From Chitinimonas prasina (GTDB taxonomy: Bacteria; Pseudomonadota; Gammaproteobacteria; Burkholderiales; Chitinimonadaceae), in contig NZ_BSOG01000002.1 in assembly GCF_030160395.1 (NCBI RefSeq), positions 945,280-1,009,279 on the forward strand: 64,000 nucleotides of DNA. The letters are read 5' to 3'. The position numbers were made by a program, and so were the translations under genes. Each line of letters starts with the position of its first letter. The stretch's first letter is position 1. The notes below the pieces were generated by a model. It was given only the letters and a program-made list of their open reading frames with translations, was not told where the DNA came from and searched no databases. Of this stretch, positions 36,363 to 45,961 are shown piece after piece.

Positions 36363-37378
36363 CAGAAGCGCTCTGCTGCGCGATTGAGCAGATGCACCAC
36401 CATGGCGATGGCGTGCGGCACCACCACCTTGCCTACGGTACGGCGGGTCTCATGATCGGTTGCCGATAGTACGGCGCCGCCTCGTGAGTAGGAAATGCTG
36501 CCACCTTGCGTCAGCAATGGGCGGATATCCGTTGCTGTGCTGGCCAATGGGGTAAAGTTAGCCATGGCGTTCTTGACCAACGCAGGGTCGTTCAACCGCT
36601 CGCTATCGTAGTAGTCCTTGACCCAGCCTTCCCATTGCGCGTGATTGAGCGCTGAGGTGGTCCAGGTATGGTGTGGCTGCAGCAAGTCGGTGGTATGAAA
36701 CACGAAGCCCAGCGACTGTGCAGTAGGCCGGGCCAGAAACTGCTGAAACCAGTACTGACCAAGATTGTCGATGGGCTGAAACGGCATGGTTTCAAAATCG
36801 GCATACATGGCAGGGGTCGAATGGCCACCCAGGCGGTAATTGGCTTCGGTGATGCCGTAGCTATTGTATTTGGACCCATCACCGAACCAGCCTTTCATAC
36901 CACCACGGCCATCGTCCAGATGGTCGCCGTACAGCCAGGACGAGGCCATATTGTCGATATCGCCCCAGACAGTCAGCTTGTTATAGTTGTAGCCGCCCAG
37001 GTCGTTGCCATGCACGTCGGGACCGCCAGTATGGTTCTGGAAGTGCAGGTAGCTGGTGTACTTGACGATGCCTGCACCAAGACCCCAAACCGGCGCCATC
37101 TGGCAATCACCGGTCGTGGCACCGCACAGATAAGTATCGGCAAAATCGTCCACATCGTAGGCTCCCTGCCCTAACGCGGCCGCGAACTGATCGACTGTGT
37201 AGCCGGCACGGGTAGCACCCGACTGGAGCTTGGCGAAGTTGGTGGTGCCTGGGTTGGCCTGCATATAGGCCACGGCATCAATAACGATACGGCGATGGGT
37301 CTCTTGCGAGAAGGCATGGGCTGGGGCGGTGAGACAACAAGCTACTGCTACACCGGCCAGTAGACGGGCGAGTTTCAT
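36362..37378 (-). CDS. Secreted zinc-dependent phospholipase C / S1-P1 nuclease-superfamily protein
   Basis: A signal peptide (residues 1-22, ending AHA) precedes a mature protein of about 315 residues. The zinc-site pattern HxxxDxxQPHH occurs at His228-Asp231-Gln234-His236, as in the phospholipase C/P1 nuclease fold. Further candidate ligands are His28, Asp76/Asp78, and His112 in YLHFQNHTGG. The N-terminal Trp of classical phospholipase C is not seen; the mature end is FSQETH. It is therefore a phosphodiester- or phosphomonoester-cleaving candidate rather than a proven phospholipase. It leads a three-gene operon with a parvulin isomerase. Confidence 0.7.
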   Translation of the reverse strand: MKLARLLAGVAVACCLTAPAHAFSQETHRRIVIDAVAYMQANPGTTNFAKLQSGATRAGYTVDQFAAALGQGAYDVDDFADTYLCGATTGDCQMAPVWGLGAGIVKYTSYLHFQNHTGGPDVHGNDLGGYNYNKLTVWGDIDNMASSWLYGDHLDDGRGGMKGWFGDGSKYNSYGITEANYRLGGHSTPAMYADFETMPFQPIDNLGQYWFQQFLARPTAQSLGFVFHTTDLLQPHHTWTTSALNHAQWEGWVKDYYDSERLNDPALVKNAMANFTPLASTATDIRPLLTQGGSISYSRGGAVLSATDHETRRTVGKVVVPHAIAMVVHLLNRAAERF

Positions 37379-37646
37379 TGCTATGTTTCTCCTTGATTTC
37401 TCGTTTTCTGTGGGGCCAATGGGCCGCGGCCTATTCTGGTCTGGCCATATGGCGCTTTTGTGAAACGCGATATCAAGTTCCCGGTGCCACGATGGCTGTT
37501 CCTGGCGCAGCTGTCCGGCTCAGATAGTCGGCAGACCAGCAAGCCCATGCCTTGCTCGCTCAGGCTCGACTTGATCACTTACACCGGTGACCGGAAATCG
37601 GCTAAACCAGCCAATGTTGGCTACCGCGAGGCAGGAGAAGACGCTG

Positions 37647-38510
37647 ATGTCAGAGTTACGACGCTGCATTGGGCGGCAAATCAATCAAGCAAGGCTGGCG
37701 GCCGAACTGGCCACCCACGGGCTACATGCGGGAGATATCGAGGCTTTGCACGACATAAGGGTGGGCATTCGCACCGTCGATAGCGTGCTCACACCAGTGT
37801 GGCGCTTGCCAGGGATGAAGCCGGTGAGGCAGGCCTTTGCCCCCCTCTGGCGCTGGTCCCGCAAGTACAACGCCTTGCGTGATGTCGAGGCGCAACTGGC
37901 CCTGCTACAAGCCCTACTGCCCACGCCGTGGCCGCTACGGTTACAAGATTGGTTCCACGCAGAAACGGCCCGGGTAGCCGCCAGCCACCGTCAGCTGGTG
38001 CAGGCTGCCGACGACAAGCGGTTGTTGGCGAGATATCGCTCGTTTCGCAAGGTATGCCGCCGGCGCCTGTCCAAGACGCGAGAGGCTGATCTGAGGTCGG
38101 CGCTGGAGCAGCAGATGAGAAGCTTGCTGGCGCAGCTCTACGAAGATTGCACGCTGGGTATGGCCCTGTTTTCGCATAGTGGCTATTGGCACCAAACCCG
38201 GATTCTTGCCAAACGGTTACGCTATCTGATCGCAGGCTACCCAGGTCAACTCGGGGCAGCGTCGGCGCTACAGAAACGGGCCGGATCCGTGCAATCTACA
38301 CTGGGGCAACTAAGAGACTGGCTGGCTTTGCGGCCCAAGATTCAAGGCAGGCTGGGCGCGCAGGAAGCCGCGAATTGCGACCTCATACAGGCTCGTTTGC
38401 TGGCAGCGTCTGCCGACGCATTGGCGGCACTGGGCTTGTTGATCGCAGCAGAAAAAATCCTGCATCGCACCACTAAAACCGCCGTCGCAGCTTGTGCTGA
38501 AGCCGTTTGA
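37647..38510 (+). CDS. CHAD-domain protein
   Basis: 287 residues, alpha-helical, with conserved basic and His residues: ALHDIRVGIRTVDSVL near the N-terminus, WRWSRKYNALRDVEAQLALL, and ILAKRLRYLIAGYPG. CHAD domains bind inorganic polyphosphate through this positively charged groove and are often found on polyphosphate granules. I chose the ATG at 37647 because AGGAGAAG lies 6 nt upstream; frames from 37587 (GTG) and 37614 are weaker. It is divergent from the phospholipase operon and overlaps the next convergent gene by 38 bp. The lack of a CYTH/triphosphatase domain means it is the CHAD-only type. Confidence 0.88.
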   Translation: MSELRRCIGRQINQARLAAELATHGLHAGDIEALHDIRVGIRTVDSVLTPVWRLPGMKPVRQAFAPLWRWSRKYNALRDVEAQLALLQALLPTPWPLRLQDWFHAETARVAASHRQLVQAADDKRLLARYRSFRKVCRRRLSKTREADLRSALEQQMRSLLAQLYEDCTLGMALFSHSGYWHQTRILAKRLRYLIAGYPGQLGAASALQKRAGSVQSTLGQLRDWLALRPKIQGRLGAQEAANCDLIQARLLAASADALAALGLLIAAEKILHRTTKTAVAACAEAV

Positions 38511-38805
38511 ACAGATTGCTGGGGCGATGGACGGCTGCCTGCAATCGGGCACAGATGGCTTCGGGCTGCAGCCCCTGCTCCGACAGCTGCCAAGCAAGAT
38601 CCGCTTCATCTGTTGTGAGGGGACGCCCCATCAGGCTGCTGACCATCGCATGCTGTCGCTCGCGCACAAGGCCATCCAGCACCTGGGCACAGTCCTGTAT
38701 CGAGAAATCTGAGCCGCCCAGAAAAAGCACCACCGTCTCATCCTGCATGCTGAGTGGCCGCTTCATCAGCGTACTGACCGCCTGCAGATACTTTTCTGGT
38801 TGCAT
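38473..38805 (-). CDS. Small unrecognised cytoplasmic protein
   Basis: 110 residues, no known motif. It is helical and contains VLFLGGSDFSIQDCAQVLDGL and a basic C-terminus. The ATG at 38805 has AGGAGAGG about 5 nt upstream and is preferred over the longer frame to 38931. Its 3' end overlaps that of the CHAD gene by 38 bp in convergent orientation, so the two messages are mutually antisense at their ends. Confidence 0.6.
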   Translation of the reverse strand: MQPEKYLQAVSTLMKRPLSMQDETVVLFLGGSDFSIQDCAQVLDGLVRERQHAMVSSLMGRPLTTDEADLAWQLSEQGLQPEAICARLQAAVHRPSNLFKRLQHKLRRRF

Positions 38806-39171
38806 CGCACCTCTCCTCAGACATGCTGCAATGCAATATAACATGGTGCTTACGATGGCCGTACTAGCAAGGTAGCGATGGACAGCGCCAGCAGACTCAG
38901 CTAGTACGGCAAAGCCGCTTTCGCAGGCCATTTGATGGCGATACGGCCGTCCGTCGGCTTGCCGTATGAGCCCATAGCAGGCCTGTCATCCCTGTTTTTG
39001 ATGGAAAACGACAGGTAGCTGCCGCTTTCTCCCGGTGGCTCTCCCCCTGCGCGAAACCCGCATCAGCGTGCAGCGGCATGCGCCTGGTTACCGGAAAAAC
39101 AAGCCACATGTCACTAATTTGAAACACATCCTAAATATTATTAGCTGCTGATATGCAAATTGGCGATAGCG

Positions 39172-40761
39172 ATGAAATGGTCACTCTCCAAGCAGCTGAT
39201 GCTGGTTAGCCTTGTCACCGTTGCCGTGCTGGCGGTAGCGATCTTCATGACGGCACAGCGCGTTACAAGCTTGCGTGCCAAGGTACAGCAGCTGGAACAG
39301 GGTCAAATGATCGTGACCCGGCTTCTCACCATCAAGTCCACTGCACTGGCAGTCTCGCGTGCCGACCCGGTCATGCCGGAGACCAAGCAGCGCCTGGATG
39401 AGGCGAATCAGCAAATTGTTGCCAGCACGGCAGCGCTGTTGGACAGCATGGAGGCTGACGCGGCCAAACAGCTGGCGCAGCAGTTTCAGCCTGCCTGGCA
39501 GGACTACCTCAAGCAGTTCCTGAGTGCCGTGCAGATTGCCGAAACGAGCCCGCAAGATGCCCTTTCCATCCCCGAACAGATCTACAAAGGTGGCCTGGAG
39601 CCCGCCATCACCCTGCTGGATGGCCTGGTGGTACAGCAGGAAAAAGCAGCAGAACGGCGCAAGGCGGATATCGACAACGAGCTTTCTCAGGTGGTGATGG
39701 TGGTCGTTGTTGTGCTGATGCTTGCTGCTGCAATTGTCATCAGTTTTCAGTTACTTTTCGCACGTAGCCTGAATCGACAAGTACAGCAGACCAGCCTTGC
39801 CGCCAGACATCTGGGACGCGGGGACCTGTCTTTCCGCCTGCCCGAATTCCGAAATGAGCTGGGTGCCATATCCAGCGCGATCAATCAGTTCGTGAGCCAG
39901 CTGAATCACCTGCTGGGCGAGGTAAAGCAAGCCAGCCAGCGATTGAGGCATGAGTCCGAACAGCTGAGCGAGCATGCCGAAGCGGTACGGCATAACACGC
40001 AACTGCAGTCGGATGAGGTGACCAGCATCGGCGCCGCCGTAGAGCAAATGAGTACCGCAATTGACAGCGTGTCGAGCTTTGCCAAAGGGGCATCGGATAA
40101 ATCGGCCTACTCCGTCACCCTGGTCCGATCGGTGGCCCAGCATACCCAGCAAGCCATGAAGCAGATGGGTAGCTTGGCAAATGACATCGGTAGCGCCAGC
40201 ACGACGCTGGGTGAACTGAGCAGCGCGATCAATGAAGTCACCCAGGTCAGCAGCCTGATTACCGAGATTGCCAGCCAGACCAATCTGCTGGCCTTGAATG
40301 CCGCCATTGAGGCCGCGCGTGCTGGCGAGGCAGGACGCGGGTTTGCCGTGGTTGCAGATGAGGTGCGCTCGCTGTCTGAACGTACTGCTAAGGCCACCAC
40401 ACAGATCAATCAGCAACTGGAACGTTTGTCGTCCAGCATGGGCATGACCCGCACGGCAATGGATATTGCCTTGGAGAAGACACGCACAGAAGCCCAGCAG
40501 ATTGCGGCGGTAGTCGATATGAGCGTGGGCGTTGAGGCCGCAGTCAGCGAGGTTGAAACCCTTATGCTCAGTATCGCAGAAGCCACGGTGCAGCAATCCA
40601 AGGGCGCCTCGCAGATTGCCATCGAAGTCGCGGCTATCAACAACTTGGCTGAACGCAACGTGTTGGCCATGTCCAAAACGCTGCAGGATGCCCAGGAACT
40701 GGTTGGAACAGCGGCGTTACTGGATCAGGCAGCCAGCCAATTCGTCATCAGCAGGGCCTGA
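39172..40761 (+). CDS. Methyl-accepting chemotaxis protein
   Basis: 529 residues. One membrane helix near the N-terminus ([18 protein letters not shown]), a periplasmic four-helix-type sensor of about 150 residues, a second membrane helix ([17 protein letters not shown], about 180-200), a HAMP-like region and a long cytoplasmic signalling coiled coil. The hairpin tip that contacts CheA and CheW is [20 protein letters not shown] followed by [18 protein letters not shown]. No CheR-tethering pentapeptide is seen at the C-terminus. The start is ATG 39172; a TTG four codons earlier is possible. It is a monocistronic receptor of unknown ligand. Confidence 0.92.
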   Translation: MKWSLSKQLMLVSLVTVAVLAVAIFMTAQRVTSLRAKVQQLEQGQMIVTRLLTIKSTALAVSRADPVMPETKQRLDEANQQIVASTAALLDSMEADAAKQLAQQFQPAWQDYLKQFLSAVQIAETSPQDALSIPEQIYKGGLEPAITLLDGLVVQQEKAAERRKADIDNELSQVVMVVVVVLMLAAAIVISFQLLFARSLNRQVQQTSLAARHLGRGDLSFRLPEFRNELGAISSAINQFVSQLNHLLGEVKQASQRLRHESEQLSEHAEAVRHNTQLQSDEVTSIGAAVEQMSTAIDSVSSFAKGASDKSAYSVTLVRSVAQHTQQAMKQMGSLANDIGSASTTLGELSSAINEVTQVSSLITEIASQTNLLALNAAIEAARAGEAGRGFAVVADEVRSLSERTAKATTQINQQLERLSSSMGMTRTAMDIALEKTRTEAQQIAAVVDMSVGVEAAVSEVETLMLSIAEATVQQSKGASQIAIEVAAINNLAERNVLAMSKTLQDAQELVGTAALLDQAASQFVISRA

Positions 40762-40764
40762 GGT

Positions 40765-41334
40765 AGAACATCAGCGGTGTGCGGCCGTAGATTTGTACAC
40801 GCCATGAGGCTAAGCATGGCTGGCCACGCCTAGCCCATCATCAAATGGTTCGATCTACAGAGATTCAGGCTACAGGCCACAACCATAGCCAATACAGCCT
40901 ATGGGCTCTGCTTCGTTCGGCGCCTAGGCACACCACCTATCGGTAAGTCCTTGAGGCGCAAGGTGCCGGAATTCCGGCATCTGCGACAACCTGCACCAAG
41001 GATACGCAAGGTCCGACGCCCCCTCAGAAACCTCGGCGCAGATGCGCCCCGGCTACCCAGCAAGCCCGCCCAAGCTCGAACCTTGAAAATCCCCACCGAA
41101 GATGGCAAGGTGCTGCCACGCTGACGCTTGGGGATGCCCTGAAAACCTTGCGTTCCAAAAAAACGCCAATCAAGCGCAGCAAAGCTGGCTACTGTGTGCA
41201 ACAACAGATCGTGGCTACGGCAAGCCCGCACAACAACTTCAGAAGGGTCTTGTTAGCCGCTCTTAAAGGCTCTCCGAGCTTGGCGCTTTACAGTTACCTA
41301 ACCCTATAAACATCTTTTAATTACCACATTACCC
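40765..41334. other. 570-bp non-coding gap containing a repeat copy
   Basis: No credible gene was found. A minus-strand open frame of 110 codons (40899-41231) has no ribosome site and an Arg/Gly-rich, compositionally odd product. The right part holds repeat copy c at 41169-41260. The promoter of the membrane AraC gene should lie at the right edge. Confidence 0.4.
41169..41260 (-). repeat. Dispersed inverted-repeat element, diverged copy (copy c)
   Basis: Read on the minus strand, it starts GCGGCTAACAAGACCCTTCT, then GTTGTTGTGCGGGCTTGCCGTA and later TAGCCAGC, in the same order as the copy at 20208-20325. The right terminal repeat is poorly kept. Confidence 0.6.
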
Positions 41335-42444
41335 GTGATCTCGAGCCAACTACTATTTCTCTTCAGCGCCCTTGGCTCGGTTAACGGCATCTTCCTGGCG
41401 CTCTACCTCTTCACCCGACAATCGCATCGGATGACGAATGGCATGCTGGGCGCATTACTACTCGCCATAGGTTTCCGTACAGGGAAGTCAACGATCTATT
41501 ATTTCTACCCTGACGTCTCGGTCGATTTCCTTCAGATCGGCATGTCAGCCTGCTTATTGATCGGGCCATTGACTTATCTATATGTCGGATTCCATCTTGC
41601 GGATTTAAGACAAAGCGCCCCAGGCAAACACTGGCGCTGGCATCTTCCCTTATCGCTGCTTATCATCGGCATTGGGCTTATTTTCCCATACTCGCAATAT
41701 CCGTACATCTGGCACCATGTCATGCGATGGATACATGTCTACTGGCTCACCTATTTACTGCTGACCGGAAGACAGCTGTGGAAATCACGTATTTTACTGA
41801 CCGACATAACAGGCCGGGTATCTCGCCCTACCCTATTATTGCTCAGCGTCTATTTTAGCAGCTGCGTGATTCTCATCGCCTATATGAGCACTCCATTTAC
41901 ATCGTATATTATCGGTGCACTGTCGTTTACCTTTAGCATACACCTCACGGCGCTGACCTTTATACTGCAGAACGACGCCAAAGTTGATGCAAGTAAAAAG
42001 GAAAGGTATCAAAATCGAAAACTGACCGAAGAAGACGCGCTTTCATTACTGGCATTACTGAATCAAACAATGCATGAGCAGCAGCTATACTTGAACCCCA
42101 ACCTGAGCCTAGCGCTGCTGGCCAAGAAGGTTGGGAATCTACAAACAACCGTTTCCCAAGTGCTCAACGAGCACCTGAAGAAAAGCTTCAATCTCTATAT
42201 CAATGAATTTCGCATTCAACATGCCAAGGACCTGTTGATCAACGAATCTCACTTGAACATGGAACTCGTTGCCGAACGCAGCGGTTTCAATTCCAGCTCC
42301 ACTTTTTTTGCCGCCTTCAAGAAAATCACCGGGCAGACACCTGCAAGCTATCGTGCTGCATTGGCATCAGAGCCATCTTCAGCCTCGCCAACAGATCTTC
42401 CGTCAGCACCGCCACAAAACCACCAGGTTTCCAGTCTCCCCTGA
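41335..42444 (+). CDS. Membrane-bound AraC-family transcriptional regulator
   Basis: The N-terminal 215 residues contain six or seven hydrophobic segments (LLFLFSALGSVNGIFLALYL, MLGALLLAIGF, HLPLSLLIIGIGLIF and others). The C-terminal 100 residues are an AraC helix-turn-helix pair (LSLALLAKKVGNLQTTVSQ, ELVAERSGFNSSSTFFAAFKKITGQTPASYR). The sensor is in the membrane, so DNA must be bound at the membrane. The start is a GTG at 41335. Codon use is more AT-rich than in neighbours. It lies upstream of and codirectional with the NTF2/DJ-1 and serine-hydrolase-fold pair and may regulate it. Confidence 0.85.
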   Translation: MISSQLLFLFSALGSVNGIFLALYLFTRQSHRMTNGMLGALLLAIGFRTGKSTIYYFYPDVSVDFLQIGMSACLLIGPLTYLYVGFHLADLRQSAPGKHWRWHLPLSLLIIGIGLIFPYSQYPYIWHHVMRWIHVYWLTYLLLTGRQLWKSRILLTDITGRVSRPTLLLLSVYFSSCVILIAYMSTPFTSYIIGALSFTFSIHLTALTFILQNDAKVDASKKERYQNRKLTEEDALSLLALLNQTMHEQQLYLNPNLSLALLAKKVGNLQTTVSQVLNEHLKKSFNLYINEFRIQHAKDLLINESHLNMELVAERSGFNSSSTFFAAFKKITGQTPASYRAALASEPSSASPTDLPSAPPQNHQVSSLP

Positions 42445-42817
42445 GAGCCGCTTCATCGTTGTTTCTTCTCCTTACCGTCGCGCCCAAGCAGCCTTTGCAG
42501 GCCGACGGTAAGTGCCTGACTTACGCATCACCTACGGTTCAGCACCAACCTCCCCAAGGCTTGCGCTATTTCTCCCTCGGCCTGCCACGTGCGCCGGCAC
42601 TATCTGTGGCTGCTTCACCCGCTTTGGCGGCCTGCACCTAGCCGCTTCCTCATTGAACCGCTACGAAATTATGTATCCGGAGTCCGAAATCATAGTTCGA
42701 GACTTCAGGTATCTGCACCCAGACTACATTGGCATCCGGCAAAGCGAGGCTTGATCGCTGCCGCACAACCGTACTTACCTTCGGTAAACAGGTACATGTC
42801 CAAGTCCAGGTCAATTT
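42445..42817. other. 373-bp gap upstream of the NTF2/DJ-1 gene
   Basis: Only short frames without ribosome sites are present. It probably carries the promoter of the two-gene unit that follows. No clear repeat or operator was seen. Confidence 0.3.
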
Positions 42818-43993
42818 ATGAGCCCACATCGTTCTCTCAGCGTCATCCTTCTCAACATCTGCCTTGTTCTCGGTGTGCCTGAACAAGCTATCGCCTCCGC
42901 CGCATCATCCACCACGGCCACCGAAGTCGCAACCCAAGCGGGGAGCAACAACACTGATACGGAGCAAGTCACCAGAACGCTGACGGATTACCTAGAAGGT
43001 ACGGCGAATAGCGAACCAGAAAAGCTGCGGAGGGCTTTTCACCCCGACTTTAAGCTCTATGTTGTAAATGAAGCCAATGAATTAGTCATTCGCTCCGGTG
43101 AGCAGTACATCATGAACTTCAACAATGGCAACAAAAACAATCGGGTTGGACGGATATTATCCATCGATATCGAAAACAATGCCGCCATGGCAAAGGTGGA
43201 AGTGCTGGCGCAGAATCAAAGGCAATACACTGATTACTTCATGCTGATGAAGTATCAAGGTGCCTGGAAGATCGTACAGAAGAGCTATACCTGGAAAGAA
43301 ATCCCCAAACAGGGCAACAAGATTTTATTTATCACCTCCAACCAGCACACCTACGGCAACACGAATCTTAATGCAGCCAATCATTTTGCGGAAATCGTCA
43401 TCGCCTATGACATTTTCAGGAAAAATGGCTACACAGTAGACTTCGTCAGCCCCCAAGGTGGTGCCATCCCCCTTGGTTATATCGAAACATCGAACAGCAT
43501 ACAGAAAGCGCATTTATACGACACCGACTTCATGCGCATGCTGAAAAATACTTTCAAGCCCACGCAGATCAACGCAAGCGACTACAGAGCGGTGTATTAC
43601 AGTGGTGGAGGCTCAGCCATGTTTGGTGTCGCCGACAACAAGGAAATCCAAAACATCGTCGGCCAGATATATGGGAACGGCGGCGTTGTTTCAGCCATCT
43701 GCCACGGCACTGCCGGCATAGTCAACTTGAAGGACAGCAACGGCAAATCCATCTTCTCAAACAAGAAGATCACTGGTTTCCCCGACATTTTCGAGAATAC
43801 CAACGCTGAGTATTACAAGACTTTTCCTTTCTCCATCGACAAGGAAATCATACGAAACGGTGGCGACTTCGTTTATTCGAAGAAGTTTGGTAATAACTTT
43901 TTCATTACCGATGGCAACATCGTAACGGGCCAAGACCCGTCAGCCACCGCCTCTGTGGCGCAGCAAGTCATCAAGACCATCCAGAAAAACTGA
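42818..43993 (+). CDS. Exported fusion of an NTF2-like (lumazine-binding-type) domain and a DJ-1/PfpI domain
   Basis: A hydrophobic N-terminus (VILLNICLVLGVPEQAIA) acts as a signal peptide. Residues about 45-165 form an NTF2-like domain of the putative lumazine-binding type (VTRTLTDYLEGTANSEPEKL, RAFHPDFKLYVVNE, YTDYFMLMKYQGAWKIVQKS). Residues about 170-390 are a DJ-1/PfpI/ThiJ domain with the nucleophile-elbow Cys295 in SAICHGTAG. The likely activity would be glyoxalase-, chaperone- or protease-like, but none is proven. It precedes the serine-hydrolase-fold gene by 12 bp. Periplasmic DJ-1 proteins with a fused NTF2 domain are uncommon. Confidence 0.8.
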   Translation: MSPHRSLSVILLNICLVLGVPEQAIASAASSTTATEVATQAGSNNTDTEQVTRTLTDYLEGTANSEPEKLRRAFHPDFKLYVVNEANELVIRSGEQYIMNFNNGNKNNRVGRILSIDIENNAAMAKVEVLAQNQRQYTDYFMLMKYQGAWKIVQKSYTWKEIPKQGNKILFITSNQHTYGNTNLNAANHFAEIVIAYDIFRKNGYTVDFVSPQGGAIPLGYIETSNSIQKAHLYDTDFMRMLKNTFKPTQINASDYRAVYYSGGGSAMFGVADNKEIQNIVGQIYGNGGVVSAICHGTAGIVNLKDSNGKSIFSNKKITGFPDIFENTNAEYYKTFPFSIDKEIIRNGGDFVYSKKFGNNFFITDGNIVTGQDPSATASVAQQVIKTIQKN

Positions 43994-44005
43994 ACGGAGC
44001 CCCCA

Positions 44006-45745
44006 ATGAACAATACCGTCAAGTACGCAATACTGGGATGCCTTGCCTCGCTTTCCTTTACGGCTCGCGCCAATATCGGCATAGACCCGGCCACCAATCA
44101 AGCCATTGAAAAAATACTCAGCGAATTCAACTCACCTGGCAAACCAGCTTTGGCTGTCACCGTCATCAAGGAAGGGAAACCCATATACGAAAAAGCCTTT
44201 GGCAGCGCCAACCTGGAGTACAAAACACCGGCAACGGTCGACACAAAATTTCAGGTCGATGCATTTGCCTGGGAGTTCATCGCCTATGCCGCGTTAAAGC
44301 TGGAAGCGCAAGGCAAGATAAAGCTGGATGATGACATCAGGAAATACCTGCCGGAGTTGCCCGACCTCGGCGAAAAAGTCACCGTCGATCACCTACTAAG
44401 CTCGACGGACGGCTACTATGGGTACAAAGCCCTGAAGTCACTATCAGGCTGGGAAACGAAAGATCCCGAACAACACAAATCCATCCTGCGAATCATAAAA
44501 AGTCAAAAAGCATTGAACTTCAAACCGGGGAAGGCATTTTCACCCGGTGGTGACACACGGCTGATCCTACTGGCAAGCATAGTGGAGTCGGTTACCGGCC
44601 AATCGTTTGACGCTTATTGCAATAGCCAAATATTTGCTCCCCTGGGCATGTCCAACACCGTGTTTCTCTATGACAGTAATCAGGCACCAGACAACACCGC
44701 CGTACCGTATCGCAGTGAGAGTAACGGAACCTACAAACGGGACTATGGTGACAGCACTGCCCCAGGCCCGGTGAATCTTTACACCTCTATCCGGGATCTA
44801 TCCGTCTGGCGATCACACATTTCGGCACGCACGCCCGGCATAAGTTCACTGGTGAACAAGATGAATTCGCCCATTAAACTGGACGGTGGTGCAATGATAA
44901 AAGACGTCGCCAGCATCTCGAACTATGGGCAGCAGCACGTGGGTAAGGAGAGAGGGATTCCCAAGGTTTACCTACGTGGGATCTCCGGTGGATACTCCAG
45001 TACCTTGTTCCGCTTCCCCGAACAGGATTTCTCGGTGATCGTATTGAGTTCCGGTCTTGCTTACAATGGTAGCTACGGCATGCAGATCGCCAACCTGTTC
45101 ATGAACAATCACTTTCCCGAGCCGGAGACCATCGATTACACCAAGATTGAAGGCGTAAAACTAAGCCGGCAGCAATTGCAGCAATTTGTCGGGAACTACT
45201 GGAACCCAGTACGCGCCCTCAACGCAAGAGTCCACTTGAAGGATGATGTACTTTATTACAGCAGAGTTGACGGCTCAGACGGCAACGCACTGATCCCACT
45301 AGGCAACTCAACCTTCCAGATAACCATCGAAGGTGACGACAAAATCTTGCTGAAGTTTATCGACAAAGCAGGAGGAAAGGATATGAACTATACCGTTAAC
45401 GATAGTGATCCCGTTGTTTTTGAATCATACAAGCCAACCTCATACGCTAACAACGAGATGACCCAATTCACTGGAACATTCTATTCCAATGAACTCAATT
45501 CATCCTTCGTCTTCGATGTAAACAATGGCGTGTTAACTGCCAGCAATGTCCGTTCAGGCACTATCAAGTTCAAGCCCCTCAGCCCAAATATGTTTTCCGG
45601 GGATAAAAGCTTCCTAAGGGGTATCAGGTTCATTCGTGGCAACAACAACGAGGTAACGGGGTTCAAGGTCGCGGTGGATACGGTTCGTAGCTTGGTATTC
45701 AAGAAGGTTCAAGAGGATGACAACCGGAAATTGTTCAGCCTATAG
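44006..45745 (+). CDS. Exported serine-hydrolase/beta-lactamase-fold protein lacking the catalytic motifs (pseudoenzyme)
   Basis: Signal peptide (about residues 1-23, LASLSFTARA), then the class C beta-lactamase/esterase fold recognisable from KFQVDAFAWEFIAYAALKLE, GKIKLDDDIRKYLPELP, VTVDHLLSSTDGY, SIVESVTGQSFDAYC and FAPLGMSNTVFLYD. Each catalytic motif is lost: the SxxK position reads Ala86-Phe-Ala-Trp89 (preceded by VD instead of IGS), the YxN position reads GGD near residue 181-183, and the HxG position reads RGI. About 200 C-terminal residues form an additional beta-rich domain. The frame is intact over 579 codons, so selection for a non-catalytic role such as binding is likely. It has a GGAG-containing ribosome site and is coupled to the DJ-1 fusion gene. 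Confidence 0.82.
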   Translation: MNNTVKYAILGCLASLSFTARANIGIDPATNQAIEKILSEFNSPGKPALAVTVIKEGKPIYEKAFGSANLEYKTPATVDTKFQVDAFAWEFIAYAALKLEAQGKIKLDDDIRKYLPELPDLGEKVTVDHLLSSTDGYYGYKALKSLSGWETKDPEQHKSILRIIKSQKALNFKPGKAFSPGGDTRLILLASIVESVTGQSFDAYCNSQIFAPLGMSNTVFLYDSNQAPDNTAVPYRSESNGTYKRDYGDSTAPGPVNLYTSIRDLSVWRSHISARTPGISSLVNKMNSPIKLDGGAMIKDVASISNYGQQHVGKERGIPKVYLRGISGGYSSTLFRFPEQDFSVIVLSSGLAYNGSYGMQIANLFMNNHFPEPETIDYTKIEGVKLSRQQLQQFVGNYWNPVRALNARVHLKDDVLYYSRVDGSDGNALIPLGNSTFQITIEGDDKILLKFIDKAGGKDMNYTVNDSDPVVFESYKPTSYANNEMTQFTGTFYSNELNSSFVFDVNNGVLTASNVRSGTIKFKPLSPNMFSGDKSFLRGIRFIRGNNNEVTGFKVAVDTVRSLVFKKVQEDDNRKLFSL

Positions 45746-45797
45746 AGCTCATCATTGTTCCACCTTGGCATGGTGAACCCCATCAGCCTGCCGCCCA

Positions 45798-45837
45798 GGC
45801 ACGCGAAGCCTCGCTGACGAAGCCGGCTTCGCGTGCC
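45798..45837. terminator. Long hairpin between converging genes
   Basis: GGCACGCGAAGCC and GGCTTCGCGTGCC pair perfectly (13 bp) with a 14-base loop. There is no T run. It lies between converging genes ending at 45745 (+) and 45962 (-). Confidence 0.5.
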
Positions 45838-45961
45838 AGATGCTCTGGTGACCGACGAAGAGGTTTGATGCCGCCCAGTCAGCGCGCACCATGCGAGCGC
45901 CCCTAAGCTTCAGTTTCCCTGCAAGGCAAGATGCCAGCTAAAACTTGCAAGCAGCAGAGCG

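Noticed and set aside
40899-41231. A 110-codon minus-strand ORF
   Set aside because: No ribosome site, Arg/Gly-rich composition, and part overlaps a repeat copy. It may be a decayed element but there is no basis for a gene call.
44006-45745. Active beta-lactamase or D-alanyl carboxypeptidase
   Set aside because: All three catalytic motifs are substituted, so the usual chemistry is not possible.
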